A stretch of 52,125 bases of DNA from Butyrivibrio sp. (GCA_023664865.1 JAMPEU010000019.1:1-52125); one strand, 5' to 3'. Shown: positions 24,125 through 33,554, counted from the first letter of the stretch. Notes: generated by a model not told the origin, from the letters alone. Program-made: numbers and translations.

Positions 24125-25786
24125 TTATGCCGCTTTCTTCTCTTTGCCCCATAATACCTTGCCGCCGTCAATAAGAAGGATAATAGCAAGTATTACGATA
24201 GGAACGATGATAACGTTCTGCAGTACGTTTGTAAATGTTGCAGTACCGTCGAGTCCCCCCCCAAGTAAAGCAGCCATGTTGTTCTTAAATGAAAGCACCA
24301 GTGAAACCAGTGTCGCACATGACATAAAGATAATCGGGATATACAGCATCTTGTTGTTTCTGCCGATTTTCTTTAAATAAGTACCGATGGCAAGGAACGC
24401 CGGAACCGCTACAAGTTGGTTACAAGCACCGAACAACGGCCATACCTTTGCATATCCTGCAAGGCAGAGTGCAAAACCGCATAACGCCGTAATAACGGTA
24501 GCCACATACATATTCTCAAGTTTTAACTTCTTGCCTACGCTTGTTCCTGCAAACAATTCCTGGAACATGAAACGTCCAAGCCTTGTAGCCGTATCAAGAG
24601 AGGTCAGGCAGAAACAGGATACCGCCAAGGCGATAATCGTATAAGTTGCGGAAACCGCGCCTTCTGAAAATCCGAGTGTTGCAAAGAATCCGGAAACCGC
24701 CGTAGCGAATACAACTGTCGGAGAAGCATAGCCTGCTGCAGCAAACTGTCCGTCTGTTGTTAATGTTGCAACAGCAATCAGGGAGATAACCGCAAGCACG
24801 CACTCGATTAACATGGAGCCGTAACCTACCAATAACGCATCTTTTTCATTATCAAGCTGCTTTGATGTAGTACCGGAGCCAATCAGTGAATGGAAACCGG
24901 AAATCGCACCGCAGGCAATGGTAATGAAAAGTGTCGGGAACAAATAGTTATTTCCTACTTTGAAATTAACAAACGCCGGAATCTGGATAGCCGGATGCGC
25001 ACCGAAAATACCGATTACAGCGGCAATCATCATAAAGTAAAGTAAGAAAGAGCTTAAATAATCCCTGGGCTGTAACAGAATCCATACAGGCGTTACGGAT
25101 GCAATCATGATGTATACAAATACGAATGCAATCCAGAAAGTCTTAGGAAGTTCAATCGGGAAAGCAAGACCGATTGCAACGCAGGCTGCCAACAGGACGA
25201 CGCCTACAACAGATGCAACAACCATCGGAGCATTCTTTCTATATACTGCAAAACCGAAACCGATTGCCAGTACGATAAAAAGCATGGATGCTGTTGCAAC
25301 AGAGCCGTTCGCTGCACTTCCCGTAAAGGAATTTGCTACGATATCTGCAAATGCTGCGATAACGAGCAAAAGAACCAGCCATGCAAATACGGTAAAGAGA
25401 ACTCTGCTCTTACGTCCGATATTTTCTTCAATAACTTCGCCAAGAGACTTGCCTTCATGACGGATAGATACGAAAATGGAACCGAAATCCTGAACGGCGC
25501 CAAAGAAAATACCACCGACTACAATCCATAAGAAACATGGAATCCAACCGAAAAATGCTGCCTGAATAGGACCGTTGATAGGACCTGCACCGGCGATTGA
25601 TGAAAAGTGGTGTCCCATAAGAACAGGCGTCTTTGCAGGACAATAATCCACACCGTCTTCAAATTCATGAGCCGGTGTTTTGCGAGTGGGGTCAATTCCC
25701 CATGTCTTAGCTAAGTATCTGCCGTATGTAAGATAAGCTACTACGAAGATAACAATAGCCAGCAAAATTAATACTACTGAATTCAC
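24125..25786 (-). CDS. cstA: Carbon starvation protein CstA (peptide/pyruvate transporter family)
   Basis: 553 aa with about 16 hydrophobic segments; starts at GTG 25786 with TAGGAGGG upstream. Hallmarks: NxxDPxRKTPAHEFEDGVDYCPA, LMGHHFSSIAGAGPINGPIQAA and SGFHSLIGSGTTSKQLDNEKDALLVGYGSML. Family members import pyruvate or peptides. The short length matches the clostridial form lacking the extended C-terminus of E. coli CstA. Confidence 0.95.
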   Translation of the reverse strand: MNSVVLILLAIVIFVVAYLTYGRYLAKTWGIDPTRKTPAHEFEDGVDYCPAKTPVLMGHHFSSIAGAGPINGPIQAAFFGWIPCFLWIVVGGIFFGAVQDFGSIFVSIRHEGKSLGEVIEENIGRKSRVLFTVFAWLVLLLVIAAFADIVANSFTGSAANGSVATASMLFIVLAIGFGFAVYRKNAPMVVASVVGVVLLAACVAIGLAFPIELPKTFWIAFVFVYIMIASVTPVWILLQPRDYLSSFLLYFMMIAAVIGIFGAHPAIQIPAFVNFKVGNNYLFPTLFITIACGAISGFHSLIGSGTTSKQLDNEKDALLVGYGSMLIECVLAVISLIAVATLTTDGQFAAAGYASPTVVFATAVSGFFATLGFSEGAVSATYTIIALAVSCFCLTSLDTATRLGRFMFQELFAGTSVGKKLKLENMYVATVITALCGFALCLAGYAKVWPLFGACNQLVAVPAFLAIGTYLKKIGRNNKMLYIPIIFMSCATLVSLVLSFKNNMAALLGGGLDGTATFTNVLQNVIIVPIVILAIILLIDGGKVLWGKEKKAA

Positions 25787-25880
25787 ACTAAATCCCTCCT
25801 ATAAATTTGTTAAAATGGTTAAAAAATTTTGGAACTTCTTATATTTAAATAGATTGCTCTATTATATAAGCGCATTAGCC

Positions 25881-26462
25881 TTATCCTGTTTTACCCTGTT
25901 CAGACATTAATTGCTTATATCCCGGCTTGCCTTTCTTTACATCGGCAAACGTGTCTTTATAGACTTTCCTAGACGAGCGGGCTGCAAAATTGCTGTATAC
26001 GCACTCATCTTCCATCGAGGCGCAGACTATATGTGCCTGTGAAAAGCCGCGCATTCCGAATTTGTATCCTTTTTCAAACTTAAACTTCTTTACTTTCTTC
26101 TGTAGAGGTTTAGAAACAGGCTGCTCGGATAAAAATGCAATCGTAAGATAACTGTACATATGGTTTGGTTCAGGAGCCTCCTCTCCTTTTCTTACCAGAA
26201 CCGGCTCCATATAATCTTTTACAAGCGCATATGCCTCGCTAAGCAGCTCCTGCGTAAGCTCTTTAGCCTCTATAAAAATTATATGTTCATAGCTGTCGGA
26301 AGACCACATATTAGCCTCCCTGATCAGCACATACTTCTCAATATGTGAAAAAAAGTATCCATACGCAGGATACTCTTTTCCATTAATGACATATGGCTGA
26401 TAAATATCGAACGTACCGGAGTACTTTGCCAGCAGTCTATCTAAATAATCGACCGTATTCAT
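25881..26462 (-). CDS. Hypothetical protein, 193 aa
   Basis: Soluble protein without signal peptide or obvious catalytic motif. N-terminus MNTVDYLDRLLAKYSGTFDI; aromatic-rich first half; basic C-terminal half (KKVKKFKFEKGYKFG). GGAGGAATA lies 7 bp before ATG 26462. I do not recognise the family with confidence. Stand-alone between cstA and the DUF3990/XRE pair. Confidence 0.75.
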   Translation of the reverse strand: MNTVDYLDRLLAKYSGTFDIYQPYVINGKEYPAYGYFFSHIEKYVLIREANMWSSDSYEHIIFIEAKELTQELLSEAYALVKDYMEPVLVRKGEEAPEPNHMYSYLTIAFLSEQPVSKPLQKKVKKFKFEKGYKFGMRGFSQAHIVCASMEDECVYSNFAARSSRKVYKDTFADVKKGKPGYKQLMSEQGKTG

Positions 26463-26582
26463 GCAATATTCCTCCGCATTGTTTATATATTTTTATGGTT
26501 ATAAAACAAACTTATTATTAATTTACCACACATATGTATAAAATACAATCATAATTTAATAGAAATTTAAGAATTTGAAAAT

Positions 26583-27221
26583 TCATTTTTCAATCAAATC
26601 TTCCATTGTGCAGCCTAATGCCTTGGCAAGCCTGTATATTGTATCCATGCTTGCCTTATTAATGTTTTTATTTCGCTGTTCATACATTTGGATAGAACGA
26701 AGGCTGACGCCGGAATGCTTTGATAATTCCGCCTGGGTAAACCCATAAGCGGTACGCATATGTTTTAAATTAGTATCATAAAAATATTTTTTCATCTGCA
26801 AATCCATAATATCAACAAACTTTGTAATGTCCGTTTCGTGGAGGGTATAGTACATTTTCTGCAAATCCTCAAATGATACTGCTTTAAAAATATCACTATA
26901 CTTTCTGTCAGAATACCATTGATAATAGGCAACTGCCCAGCCAATCCAATACTCTGTTGAACGATTGAATTGCTCCCGTGGCTCGGTTTTAAATTCCTGC
27001 CCCTTTGTTTCTGCCAGAATATCCATAACGATTTCAATACCGCTTTTCCCCACAAGATATGCAGGCTCACCATTTTCCATCCGCTTGCTTACAGAACTTG
27101 CAATAAACAATTTCACAAAAATATCGCCAGAGATATCGCATACATCCACTGCGTAATCAAAGGCGTCGCCAAGTACCGATTGTACTTTACTCAGATACAT
27201 TTCTTGGTATGCGTGAGTCAT
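26583..27221 (-). CDS. XRE-family regulator, putative antitoxin of the DUF3990 pair
   Basis: 212 aa. The C-terminal about 65 residues are a Cro/C1 HTH (KHMRTAYGFTQAELSKHSGVSLRSIQMYEQ...ALGCTMEDLIEK). The N-terminal about 140 residues are a helical domain that may bind the toxin. The ATG lies inside the tail of the DUF3990 gene (35-bp overlap) after GGGGGG. DNA-binding regulator plus ADP-ribosyltransferase-like partner with an operator in the shared promoter is typical of autoregulated type II modules. Confidence 0.82.
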   Translation of the reverse strand: MTHAYQEMYLSKVQSVLGDAFDYAVDVCDISGDIFVKLFIASSVSKRMENGEPAYLVGKSGIEIVMDILAETKGQEFKTEPREQFNRSTEYWIGWAVAYYQWYSDRKYSDIFKAVSFEDLQKMYYTLHETDITKFVDIMDLQMKKYFYDTNLKHMRTAYGFTQAELSKHSGVSLRSIQMYEQRNKNINKASMDTIYRLAKALGCTMEDLIEK

Positions 27222-27879
27222 TATTTTTAATGCCCCCTCTCATAATATCCTGAATATACAATCCGTCGCTTTCTTCTTCAAGCATATCCGTATAAAGCCG
27301 GTTTGCCTCATCGTTCCTGGCTTTGCGAAGAACATAATATCTGTCCTTTTCCGCTACATCAAAGCCTTCATATTTCAACTTAGAAAAAGCAAATTTTGAT
27401 TTTATAACGATTTGTTCACCCAATTTTCCAAGATACATAGCCCTTGCAAGCTGCTCTACGGAAATACCGTTATTAATGAAGGACTCTGCATAATCAAAAT
27501 AGGAATCGTCCGCACGATAACCCGTAATCAGGTCAAAAGCATTTACATTGACGCTGAAGTTATCTATTAAATACTGCCTTGCCCGCCTTGCAACAGGAGT
27601 TTTTATAGCAAATAAGCGATGTTGAACCAAAACAGCTATCCAGTTAAGGATTGTATAATCAGGACTATTCAAATTTAAGATGTTTAAGTGTTCTGTATCC
27701 AGCGTATAACAGTTGGAAAACCCATCGCGCAATGAAGATACTGCCCATTCTTTGGCAAGGTCTTCACTTTCAGTACAGTAAAATCCAATGCCAAAGTCAT
27801 TATTCTCTTTACCCTCGCCCCAAATTGGCTGCTCCACAATCCTTTCTGAACCATGATATATAGTAACCAGCTTACCCAT
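27187..27879 (-). CDS. DUF3990 protein, putative ADP-ribosyltransferase-like toxin
   Basis: 230 aa from ATG 27879, chosen because GGAG sits 9 bp upstream; an earlier ATG at 27894 overlaps that site. The N-terminus LVTIYHGSERIVEQP...NNDFGIGFYCTES carries the YHGS and DFGxGFYxT motifs of DUF3990, which resemble the NAD-binding core of ADP-ribosyltransferases. First gene of a two-gene operon with an XRE regulator. Toxicity and target are inferred from family and context. Confidence 0.82.
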   Translation of the reverse strand: MGKLVTIYHGSERIVEQPIWGEGKENNDFGIGFYCTESEDLAKEWAVSSLRDGFSNCYTLDTEHLNILNLNSPDYTILNWIAVLVQHRLFAIKTPVARRARQYLIDNFSVNVNAFDLITGYRADDSYFDYAESFINNGISVEQLARAMYLGKLGEQIVIKSKFAFSKLKYEGFDVAEKDRYYVLRKARNDEANRLYTDMLEEESDGLYIQDIMRGGIKNNDSRIPRNVSE

Positions 27880-27908
27880 TTTTTCAATCTCCATTCGCTT
27901 TTGTTAAT

Positions 27909-27937
27909 ATAGTATCACTATAGTGATATAAAGTCAA
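27909..27937 (-). promoter_or_regulatory. Promoter with embedded palindromic operator of the DUF3990/XRE operon
   Basis: On the minus strand TTGACT (27932-27937), 17-bp spacer, TACTAT (27909-27914). The spacer is almost filled by the perfect 16-bp palindrome TATCACTATAGTGATA (27913-27928), ideally placed for an XRE dimer to block RNA polymerase. Confidence 0.78.
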
Positions 27938-27960
27938 TGGTTCGATTTATCCCCTGGTTT

Positions 27961-28881
27961 TTACCCCTGCTCCAGCGCCGCAAGTATCTTCTCAAAATAC
28001 TCCGGCAGCGGCGCGGACACTTCTATGTATTCCCCGCTTACAGGCTGAATAAAGCCGATTGTCATGGCATGGAGCGTCTGTCCCTGCGTATGGAAGCGCG
28101 ACTTACGATTGCCGCCGTATACCTCATCGCCAAGGAGCGGATGCCCGATTGACGCCATATGTACGCGTATCTGGTGCGTGCGCCCTGTCTCTAACTGACA
28201 CTCTATGTAGGTGTATTCTTTATATGCTCTCAATACTTTGTAATGAGTTACGGCTCTCTTTCCATGCTGTTCATTAACCGCCATTTTCTTGCGTTCTTTA
28301 TCATCCCTGCCTATGGGGGCGTCAATACAGCCTTCCTCTTCCGCTATCCTGCCATGTACGATGGCGCGGTACTTTCGCGTAATAGAATGTTCTTTTAACT
28401 GCGCGGCTATGGAATTATGCGCATGGTCGTTCTTACAGATGATGATTGAGCCTGTGGTATTCTTGTCTATCCTGTGGACTATGCCGGGGCGCATTACGCC
28501 GTTTATGCCCGAAAGCCTGTCCTTGCAGTGGTACATCACAGCATTCACAAGCGTGCCGCTATAATGTCCCGGAGCAGGATGAACTACCATGCCTTTTGGT
28601 TTATCAACGACAAGAATATCATCGTCTTCATATAATATTGTTATAGGGATATTTTCTTCAAGAATGGAAGGCTTAAACGCCTCCGGAATCTGAAAACGGA
28701 TTTCATCATCGGTCTTTATGCGGTAACTTGCTTTCTGCGGCTGCTCGTTGACGAATACCAGATTATCTTTAATTAATTTCTGAATATATGAACGCGATAT
28801 ATCCTGCAATGCGCTGCTTATCCACTTATCAAGCCGTTCATCTGCATCTTCCAAAGAAACACGGTAACTAAACTCTTCCAT
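27961..28881 (-). CDS. RluA-family pseudouridine synthase (RluD-like)
   Basis: 306 aa from ATG 28881 with GAGGG 8 bp upstream. N-terminal S4 RNA-binding domain (DERLDKWISSALQDISRSYIQKLI) and the catalytic Asp in MRPGIVHRIDKNTTGSIIICKN. ETGRTHQIRVHMASIGHPLLGDEVYGG completes the signature. Predicted to modify 23S rRNA uridines. Commonly follows lspA in Firmicutes, as here with a family B hairpin between. Confidence 0.94.
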   Translation of the reverse strand: MEEFSYRVSLEDADERLDKWISSALQDISRSYIQKLIKDNLVFVNEQPQKASYRIKTDDEIRFQIPEAFKPSILEENIPITILYEDDDILVVDKPKGMVVHPAPGHYSGTLVNAVMYHCKDRLSGINGVMRPGIVHRIDKNTTGSIIICKNDHAHNSIAAQLKEHSITRKYRAIVHGRIAEEEGCIDAPIGRDDKERKKMAVNEQHGKRAVTHYKVLRAYKEYTYIECQLETGRTHQIRVHMASIGHPLLGDEVYGGNRKSRFHTQGQTLHAMTIGFIQPVSGEYIEVSAPLPEYFEKILAALEQG

Positions 28882-28917
28882 ATACAATTCCCTCGTAAAT
28901 TACTTTTTCAATAACCA

Positions 28918-29002
28918 GAGTTTCGACGACATGAACAAAACAAGGAGCGACTTACCGCTTTTCAGGCATGGAGCTCCGTTTTTGTTCATGTCGTCGAAAC
29001 TC
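28918..29002. repeat. Family B hairpin repeat, copy B3
   Basis: 85 bp: arms GAGTTTCGACGACATGAAC / GTTCATGTCGTCGAAACTC are perfectly complementary around the core CTTACCGCTTTTCAGGCATG. It lies between lspA and the pseudouridine synthase gene. The outer arm (TTTCGACGAC) differs from other copies, but both sides changed together. Confidence 0.85.
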
Positions 29003-29011
29003 GTGACAGAA

Positions 29012-29560
29012 TCAATTAATTTCCCTATATTTCTTCTGTTTTAAGCTTATAAACTCCAAATCGCTCTCTTTATAGTAGAATAAAAGCGACAGCACCAGTA
29101 TCGCCGTAGAAAATGTCACATACACGTCCGCCAGATTGAAGATAGGGAAATTAATAAGCACAATATAAATAAAGTCCACCACATAGTTAAACCGTATACG
29201 GTCAACCATATTGCCGATTGCGCCCGCAGCAATCAGTGAAAGCAATATGTGCATACGCGTATATTTTTTATTGTTCGGCGTCTTATACAGGATATATGCT
29301 ATAGCGCCAAGGACTATGACCTCGACAAATATAAAAAACACCCGCTGGTTTTGCAACATTCCAAAAGCCGCCCCATGGTTCTCCAGATAATTAAGTTCAA
29401 GGATGCCGTTAATAATAGGAAACGCCGGCTTATCCTTGAGCCTGATAACGGCAAGGTATTTACTGAACTGGTCAATGAAAATCAGCGCGGCAATCAGTAA
29501 TATATCAATTATAAGCATACGTATTTTACGCACGTTCACTTTTTTTCTGGCTTTACTCAT
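29012..29560 (-). CDS. lspA: Lipoprotein signal peptidase II
   Basis: 182 aa, four hydrophobic segments. Catalytic Asp pair: GNMVDRIRFNYVVDFI (first Asp) and FNLADVYVTFS (second Asp); NHGAAFGM is the family NxGAAF motif. It cleaves prolipoproteins such as the DacF-like one encoded at 34117-35118. GGGGG precedes ATG 29560. Confidence 0.97.
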   Translation of the reverse strand: MSKARKKVNVRKIRMLIIDILLIAALIFIDQFSKYLAVIRLKDKPAFPIINGILELNYLENHGAAFGMLQNQRVFFIFVEVIVLGAIAYILYKTPNNKKYTRMHILLSLIAAGAIGNMVDRIRFNYVVDFIYIVLINFPIFNLADVYVTFSTAILVLSLLFYYKESDLEFISLKQKKYREIN

Positions 29561-29587
29561 AATTAAGCCCCCATTTTACACTTTTCT

Positions 29588-30697
29588 TTACTCTTTTGCG
29601 TCTTCTTCGGTATAGAGTATTTCATTTATGGCATTTAGGATTTCCTCATCTGTAACGTTCATATCTATAACGGCTTTACCGACTTTCTTAAGCAGGATAA
29701 AGCGAATCTGTCCTGCCGCCATTTTTTTATCTGATTTAGTCAGGTCAAGAATTTCCTGCGGATTAATATCCTGAATACTGATAGGAAGGTTAAATGGCAC
29801 ATACATGTCCCTGATTTCGTAGTATTCTTCCATCGACAGCCAGTTATGCTTCCAGGAAATAAATGCCGCGGCAACGGCACCGAGCGCAATACACTCGCCA
29901 TGAAGCATTTTAAAGTTTGTTGCTTTTTCTATTGCATGTCCTATCGTATGCCCGAAATTCAGCAATGCGCGCTCGCCCTGCTCTTTTGGATCTTTTTCCA
30001 CCACAAGTTTCTTGATAGCGCAGCTTTGCATTACCATTTCTTCCAATACGTTCAAATCCCTGTCATGTATCTCATACATATTTTCAAGCAGCCATTCGTA
30101 GAAAGAAGAATTTTTTATCAGACCATATTTCATAATCTCAGCAAAGCCTGAATAATACTGCCTGTCGTCCAGTGTTTTTAATGTGCTAACATTCATATAG
30201 ACAAGTTTAGGCATGTAAAATGCGCCTACCATGTTCTTATAGCCGTCAAAATCCACGCCTGTCTTGCCGCCGATGCTGCTGTCAGCCTGTGATAAAAGCG
30301 TGGTCGGTATCTGTACAAAGTCAACCCCGCGCAGATATGTCGCGGCAGCATAACCGGTCATGTCGCCCACTACTCCGCCGCCCAAGGCGATGAGCAGGTC
30401 TTTTCTGTCAAATTTTTCTTCAATCAACGTCCTATAGATATCTTTAACATTATCCAAGGTCTTATTTTCTTCCCCGGCAGGAATACTGTGTAAAATCACT
30501 TTTTTACAGTTCCCGTCAAGAATGTTCTTTATCTCTTCGCCATATAAAGCCGCCGTGTTAGTGTCCGCGATAATTGCCGCCCTGCGCCCTTCAATCCCTA
30601 AATCTTTAAGCTCTTCCAGCAGCCCGCCGAAATCCTGCGCAAAAACAATATCATAGCAGGGTTTTTTATCATAATTTACAGTCATTCTGTCCGCCAT
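29588..30697 (-). CDS. aroB: 3-dehydroquinate synthase
   Basis: 369 aa from ATG 30697 with AAAGGAAG upstream; the longer frame would run through the sepF terminator. NAD-binding GGGVVGDMTGYAAATYLRG, QADSSIGGKTGVDF and zinc-ligand HGECIALG with NFGHTIGHAIE. Second step of the shikimate pathway. It follows sepF after a strong terminator, so it probably has its own promoter. Confidence 0.96.
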   Translation of the reverse strand: MADRMTVNYDKKPCYDIVFAQDFGGLLEELKDLGIEGRRAAIIADTNTAALYGEEIKNILDGNCKKVILHSIPAGEENKTLDNVKDIYRTLIEEKFDRKDLLIALGGGVVGDMTGYAAATYLRGVDFVQIPTTLLSQADSSIGGKTGVDFDGYKNMVGAFYMPKLVYMNVSTLKTLDDRQYYSGFAEIMKYGLIKNSSFYEWLLENMYEIHDRDLNVLEEMVMQSCAIKKLVVEKDPKEQGERALLNFGHTIGHAIEKATNFKMLHGECIALGAVAAAFISWKHNWLSMEEYYEIRDMYVPFNLPISIQDINPQEILDLTKSDKKMAAGQIRFILLKKVGKAVIDMNVTDEEILNAINEILYTEEDAKE

Positions 30698-30727
30698 AGT
30701 TTTTTCTTCCTTTAATGTATTTTCTAT

Positions 30728-30756
30728 AAAAAAAGCGCCGCCAGACGACGGCACTT
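30728..30756 (-). terminator. Intrinsic terminator after sepF
   Basis: On the minus strand AAGTGCCGTC / GGCGGCGCTT forms a 10-bp G+C-rich stem (two G-T pairs) with a short loop, followed by seven T. Confidence 0.85.
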
Positions 30757-30763
30757 GCATAAG

Positions 30764-31261
30764 CTAAATCCCCCGGTTAATAGGAACGTCGAAAGAAGAA
30801 CCTGCCAGAATATCCTGAAAATCACCGGAAATATCAACGCTCGCAGGCGTGATTATAAATATGTACTGTGATATTTTCTGCAGGTTTCCGCTGATGGCGA
30901 AACATGAACCGGAAGTAAAATCAATTATCCTCTGCGCAATCTCTACGTCCAGACCTTCCAAATTCAGCACCACAGTGCGGTTCGCCAACAGAGTCTCGGT
31001 AATCTCCCGCGCATCTTCTACCGTAGTAGGCTTAATAACACATACTTCCATACCTGAACCCATCATTTTCTTAGTCTGCCTCATAGGCGTTACTTTAGGC
31101 ATTGTTTTCTTTACGGATTTCTCATCGTCGAGAGCATCATCTCTTGCCGGAGAAGGTTTCTTTACCGGTTCCGGCTCATCATAGTAATCATCATCGTAGA
31201 AATCGTCGTCGTCTTCGTCGTTTAATTTCATTGCATTTAAAAATTTATCCATAACGCTCAT
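30764..31261 (-). CDS. sepF: Cell division protein SepF
   Basis: 165 aa. N-terminal membrane-targeting amphipathic helix (MSVMDKFLNAMKLN), acidic low-complexity linker (DDDDFYDDDYYDEPEP) and the SepF core (VVLNLEGLDVEIAQRIIDFTSGSCFAI...IITPASVDISG). It tethers FtsZ to the membrane. yggS-sepF pairing is usual in Firmicutes. Confidence 0.95.
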   Translation of the reverse strand: MSVMDKFLNAMKLNDEDDDDFYDDDYYDEPEPVKKPSPARDDALDDEKSVKKTMPKVTPMRQTKKMMGSGMEVCVIKPTTVEDAREITETLLANRTVVLNLEGLDVEIAQRIIDFTSGSCFAISGNLQKISQYIFIITPASVDISGDFQDILAGSSFDVPINRGI

Positions 31262-31293
31262 ATCAATACTGCCCCTTTCTATACCTGTATCTA

Positions 31294-31989
31294 TTATGTG
31301 TTCGCATACAGGCGTTCTCCGAATATGGCTGTTCCTATTCTTATATAAGTAGCTCCCTCTGCAATGGCGGTTTCAAAATCACCGGTCATTCCCATAGAAA
31401 GTTCTTCCATATAAACATTATCAATGTTTTTGTGAATTATGTCAACATATATTTGTCTCAATTTTTCAAAATATTGTTTATTTTCTTCTGATTTTTCTAC
31501 ATATGGTGCTATTGTCATGAGTCCTTTTATCAAAATTCCCGGAAGTTTGGCAATTTCTTCCACCAAATTATATATCTCGCTGCATGTAGTTCCGAACTTG
31601 GTTTCTTCTTCAGCCACGTTGACTTCAACCAGTATGGAGACCGTAACGCCTTTTTTAACAGCCTCTTTACTTATCTCTTCAGCCAGTTTGAGCGAATCCA
31701 CGCTATGGATAAGATATACTTTATCTACAATATACTTTACCTTATTGCGCTGCAAATGCCCAATCATGTGCCAGCGTATGTCTTTAGGCATCTGTTCCCA
31801 TTTATCCACAAGTTCCTGCACTTTGTTCTCGCCAAAATCCCTGCAGCCGCACTCATAAGCCTCTTTAAGCATTTCTATGGGTTTCGTCTTGCTGACTGCA
31901 ATCAGCTTGACGTCCTTTGAGTCTCTGCCGCAGTCCGCACAAGCCTTTTGAATCCGACTCTTCACTTCTTCTATATTTTCTTTAATCAT
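31294..31989 (-). CDS. YggS-family PLP homeostasis protein
   Basis: 231 aa. PLP lysine in LIAVSKTKP, GENKVQELVDKW and IRWHMIGHLQRNK are the family signatures; the C-terminus has LSMGMTGDFETAIAEGATYIRIGTAIFG. It buffers free PLP and has no known catalytic turnover. Upstream of sepF as in the ylm cluster. Confidence 0.95.
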   Translation of the reverse strand: MIKENIEEVKSRIQKACADCGRDSKDVKLIAVSKTKPIEMLKEAYECGCRDFGENKVQELVDKWEQMPKDIRWHMIGHLQRNKVKYIVDKVYLIHSVDSLKLAEEISKEAVKKGVTVSILVEVNVAEEETKFGTTCSEIYNLVEEIAKLPGILIKGLMTIAPYVEKSEENKQYFEKLRQIYVDIIHKNIDNVYMEELSMGMTGDFETAIAEGATYIRIGTAIFGERLYANT

Positions 31990-32017
31990 AAAATAATCGA
32001 CCTCTTTTCCACAGTCA

Positions 32018-32102
32018 GAGCTTAGTTGAAATGAACAAAATAAGGAGCGACTTACCGCTTTTCAGGCATGGAGCTCCGTTTTTGTTCATTTCAACTAAGC
32101 TC
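32018..32102. repeat. Family B hairpin repeat, copy B4
   Basis: 85 bp: arms GAGCTTAGTTGAAATGAAC / GTTCATTTCAACTAAGCTC fully complementary; the core CTTACCGCTTTTCAGGCATG is identical to B3 and B5. It lies between the HlyD-like gene and yggS. Confidence 0.85.
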
Positions 32103-32119
32103 GTGCCAGAACATATTTA

Positions 32120-33511
32120 TTATTCATATATAAGATCATTATCCCCTATAGCAGACGCATCAAGCGCGATATAATCATATTCATTCAGTCCGTATGTAGT
32201 ATTGGACTTCACTATGGAATATTCGTCATTCTGATACAGGACTATAATCTGTTTAAAATCCGCATATCCTTTATTTATATTATAGACGCCCTCAAGTGAG
32301 CCAATCCTGCTTATCGCGTATTTTTCATCTGAATCCGGCTTGATGATGTAATTGCCGCTTCGCAAGGTAGTATCGTCAAGATAGTATTCTTCTTCTGTTT
32401 CTTCATAGATGGTCGTTTCCACGAATTTCGTCGTCATGACGCCTTCCTCAACGGTTTCTAATAAGACTCCATAAGAGCTGCTGTTGCTGCCCTGCGTCAC
32501 ATAATCCTTGGGAACGATGAAGAATTCCTTCTTAACAATGGCTGAATTGGGAATCTTAAGCCCTTTTTCATTCTCCAACAGAAGTTCTATATCAATGAAC
32601 CGTTCCGTACAAAACGTTATCATGGAGTTAGTGAAGGTCAATGACACAAAAGTATCTCCCTCTGCATTGGTAAATGCCTCAACCTTGCCCCAAGACGTAT
32701 ACTGGTTCTTAAGGAATCGGACTTCGACGTATTCTTTCTCAACCAGGCGGTTCGCAAGCTCTTTCTCCACCGGGATAATTATCGACCAGTCTTCATTGGT
32801 GGACAGCTTATATACCGGATCTCCGGCTGCTACCAGTTCGTTGCTGAGCAGATGGTTCTTAACGTAATTCTCCTGATTGAAATACTCCATATTCATATCC
32901 TGCAGCGTCAAATCCTCATAACCGTCCGTAGAATACACAATTATGCCACTTTGGTTGGCGTAGTAGCGTCCTATTAACGTCGTATTGGAAGAGCCGTTCA
33001 GCTCATTGACATTTTCAAGTATGTTATAATTGGCAAGCTTGATGACCGTTCCCTGAAGGTTGTATTTGAAATTATAAATTTCCGAGAAATTGGTACGGTC
33101 AAATCCGTTGGCAAAAGACTCTATTTCAGTCTTTATCTCTGCAAGCTCCTTATCGGTAAGCGAATTTTCCCCGGTTTCACTTGTTTTAATATAATCAGAA
33201 AGCCTTCCCGTCTCGTCGATGGTGTAGACCAGATTGCCTACCGCTATGCGCTCGCCTTCTCTGGCATAATAATTGGTATAGCCGGCGCTGGTGCTGGTAA
33301 TGATGTTCTCGTCCCTAAGCGCGATTCCCTTATATATATTATCCGAAGACAGCGCGCCCTCCCGCACCTCATAGCCGACGATATGTTCAGTTGAAAAATA
33401 CATGAAAATACAGATAATAACATAAATGAAAATAACGGCAAAAATAATCATGCCGATATTAAAATTAATCGGTCGTCTGTATTTCCTTATATTACCTTGC
33501 GACCTTGCCAA
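32120..33511 (-). CDS. HlyD-like membrane-anchored protein of the sepF region
   Basis: 463 aa if started at TTG 33511, where AAGGGAG lies 8 bp upstream; ATGs at 33529 and 33532 lack a ribosome-binding site but are possible. Short basic N-terminus, one transmembrane helix (FNIGMIIFAVIFIYVIICIFM), then a lipoyl/barrel-sandwich-like extracytoplasmic region beginning VREGALSSDNIYKGIALRDENIITS. It resembles HlyD-type adaptors, but no transporter gene is adjacent. Position beside yggS/sepF suggests an envelope role during growth or division. Function uncertain. Confidence 0.8.
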   Translation of the reverse strand: MARSQGNIRKYRRPINFNIGMIIFAVIFIYVIICIFMYFSTEHIVGYEVREGALSSDNIYKGIALRDENIITSTSAGYTNYYAREGERIAVGNLVYTIDETGRLSDYIKTSETGENSLTDKELAEIKTEIESFANGFDRTNFSEIYNFKYNLQGTVIKLANYNILENVNELNGSSNTTLIGRYYANQSGIIVYSTDGYEDLTLQDMNMEYFNQENYVKNHLLSNELVAAGDPVYKLSTNEDWSIIIPVEKELANRLVEKEYVEVRFLKNQYTSWGKVEAFTNAEGDTFVSLTFTNSMITFCTERFIDIELLLENEKGLKIPNSAIVKKEFFIVPKDYVTQGSNSSSYGVLLETVEEGVMTTKFVETTIYEETEEEYYLDDTTLRSGNYIIKPDSDEKYAISRIGSLEGVYNINKGYADFKQIIVLYQNDEYSIVKSNTTYGLNEYDYIALDASAIGDNDLIYE

Positions 33512-33554
33512 AATGCAGTCTCCCTTCATCATACGCCCAATATGCGTATATGAT

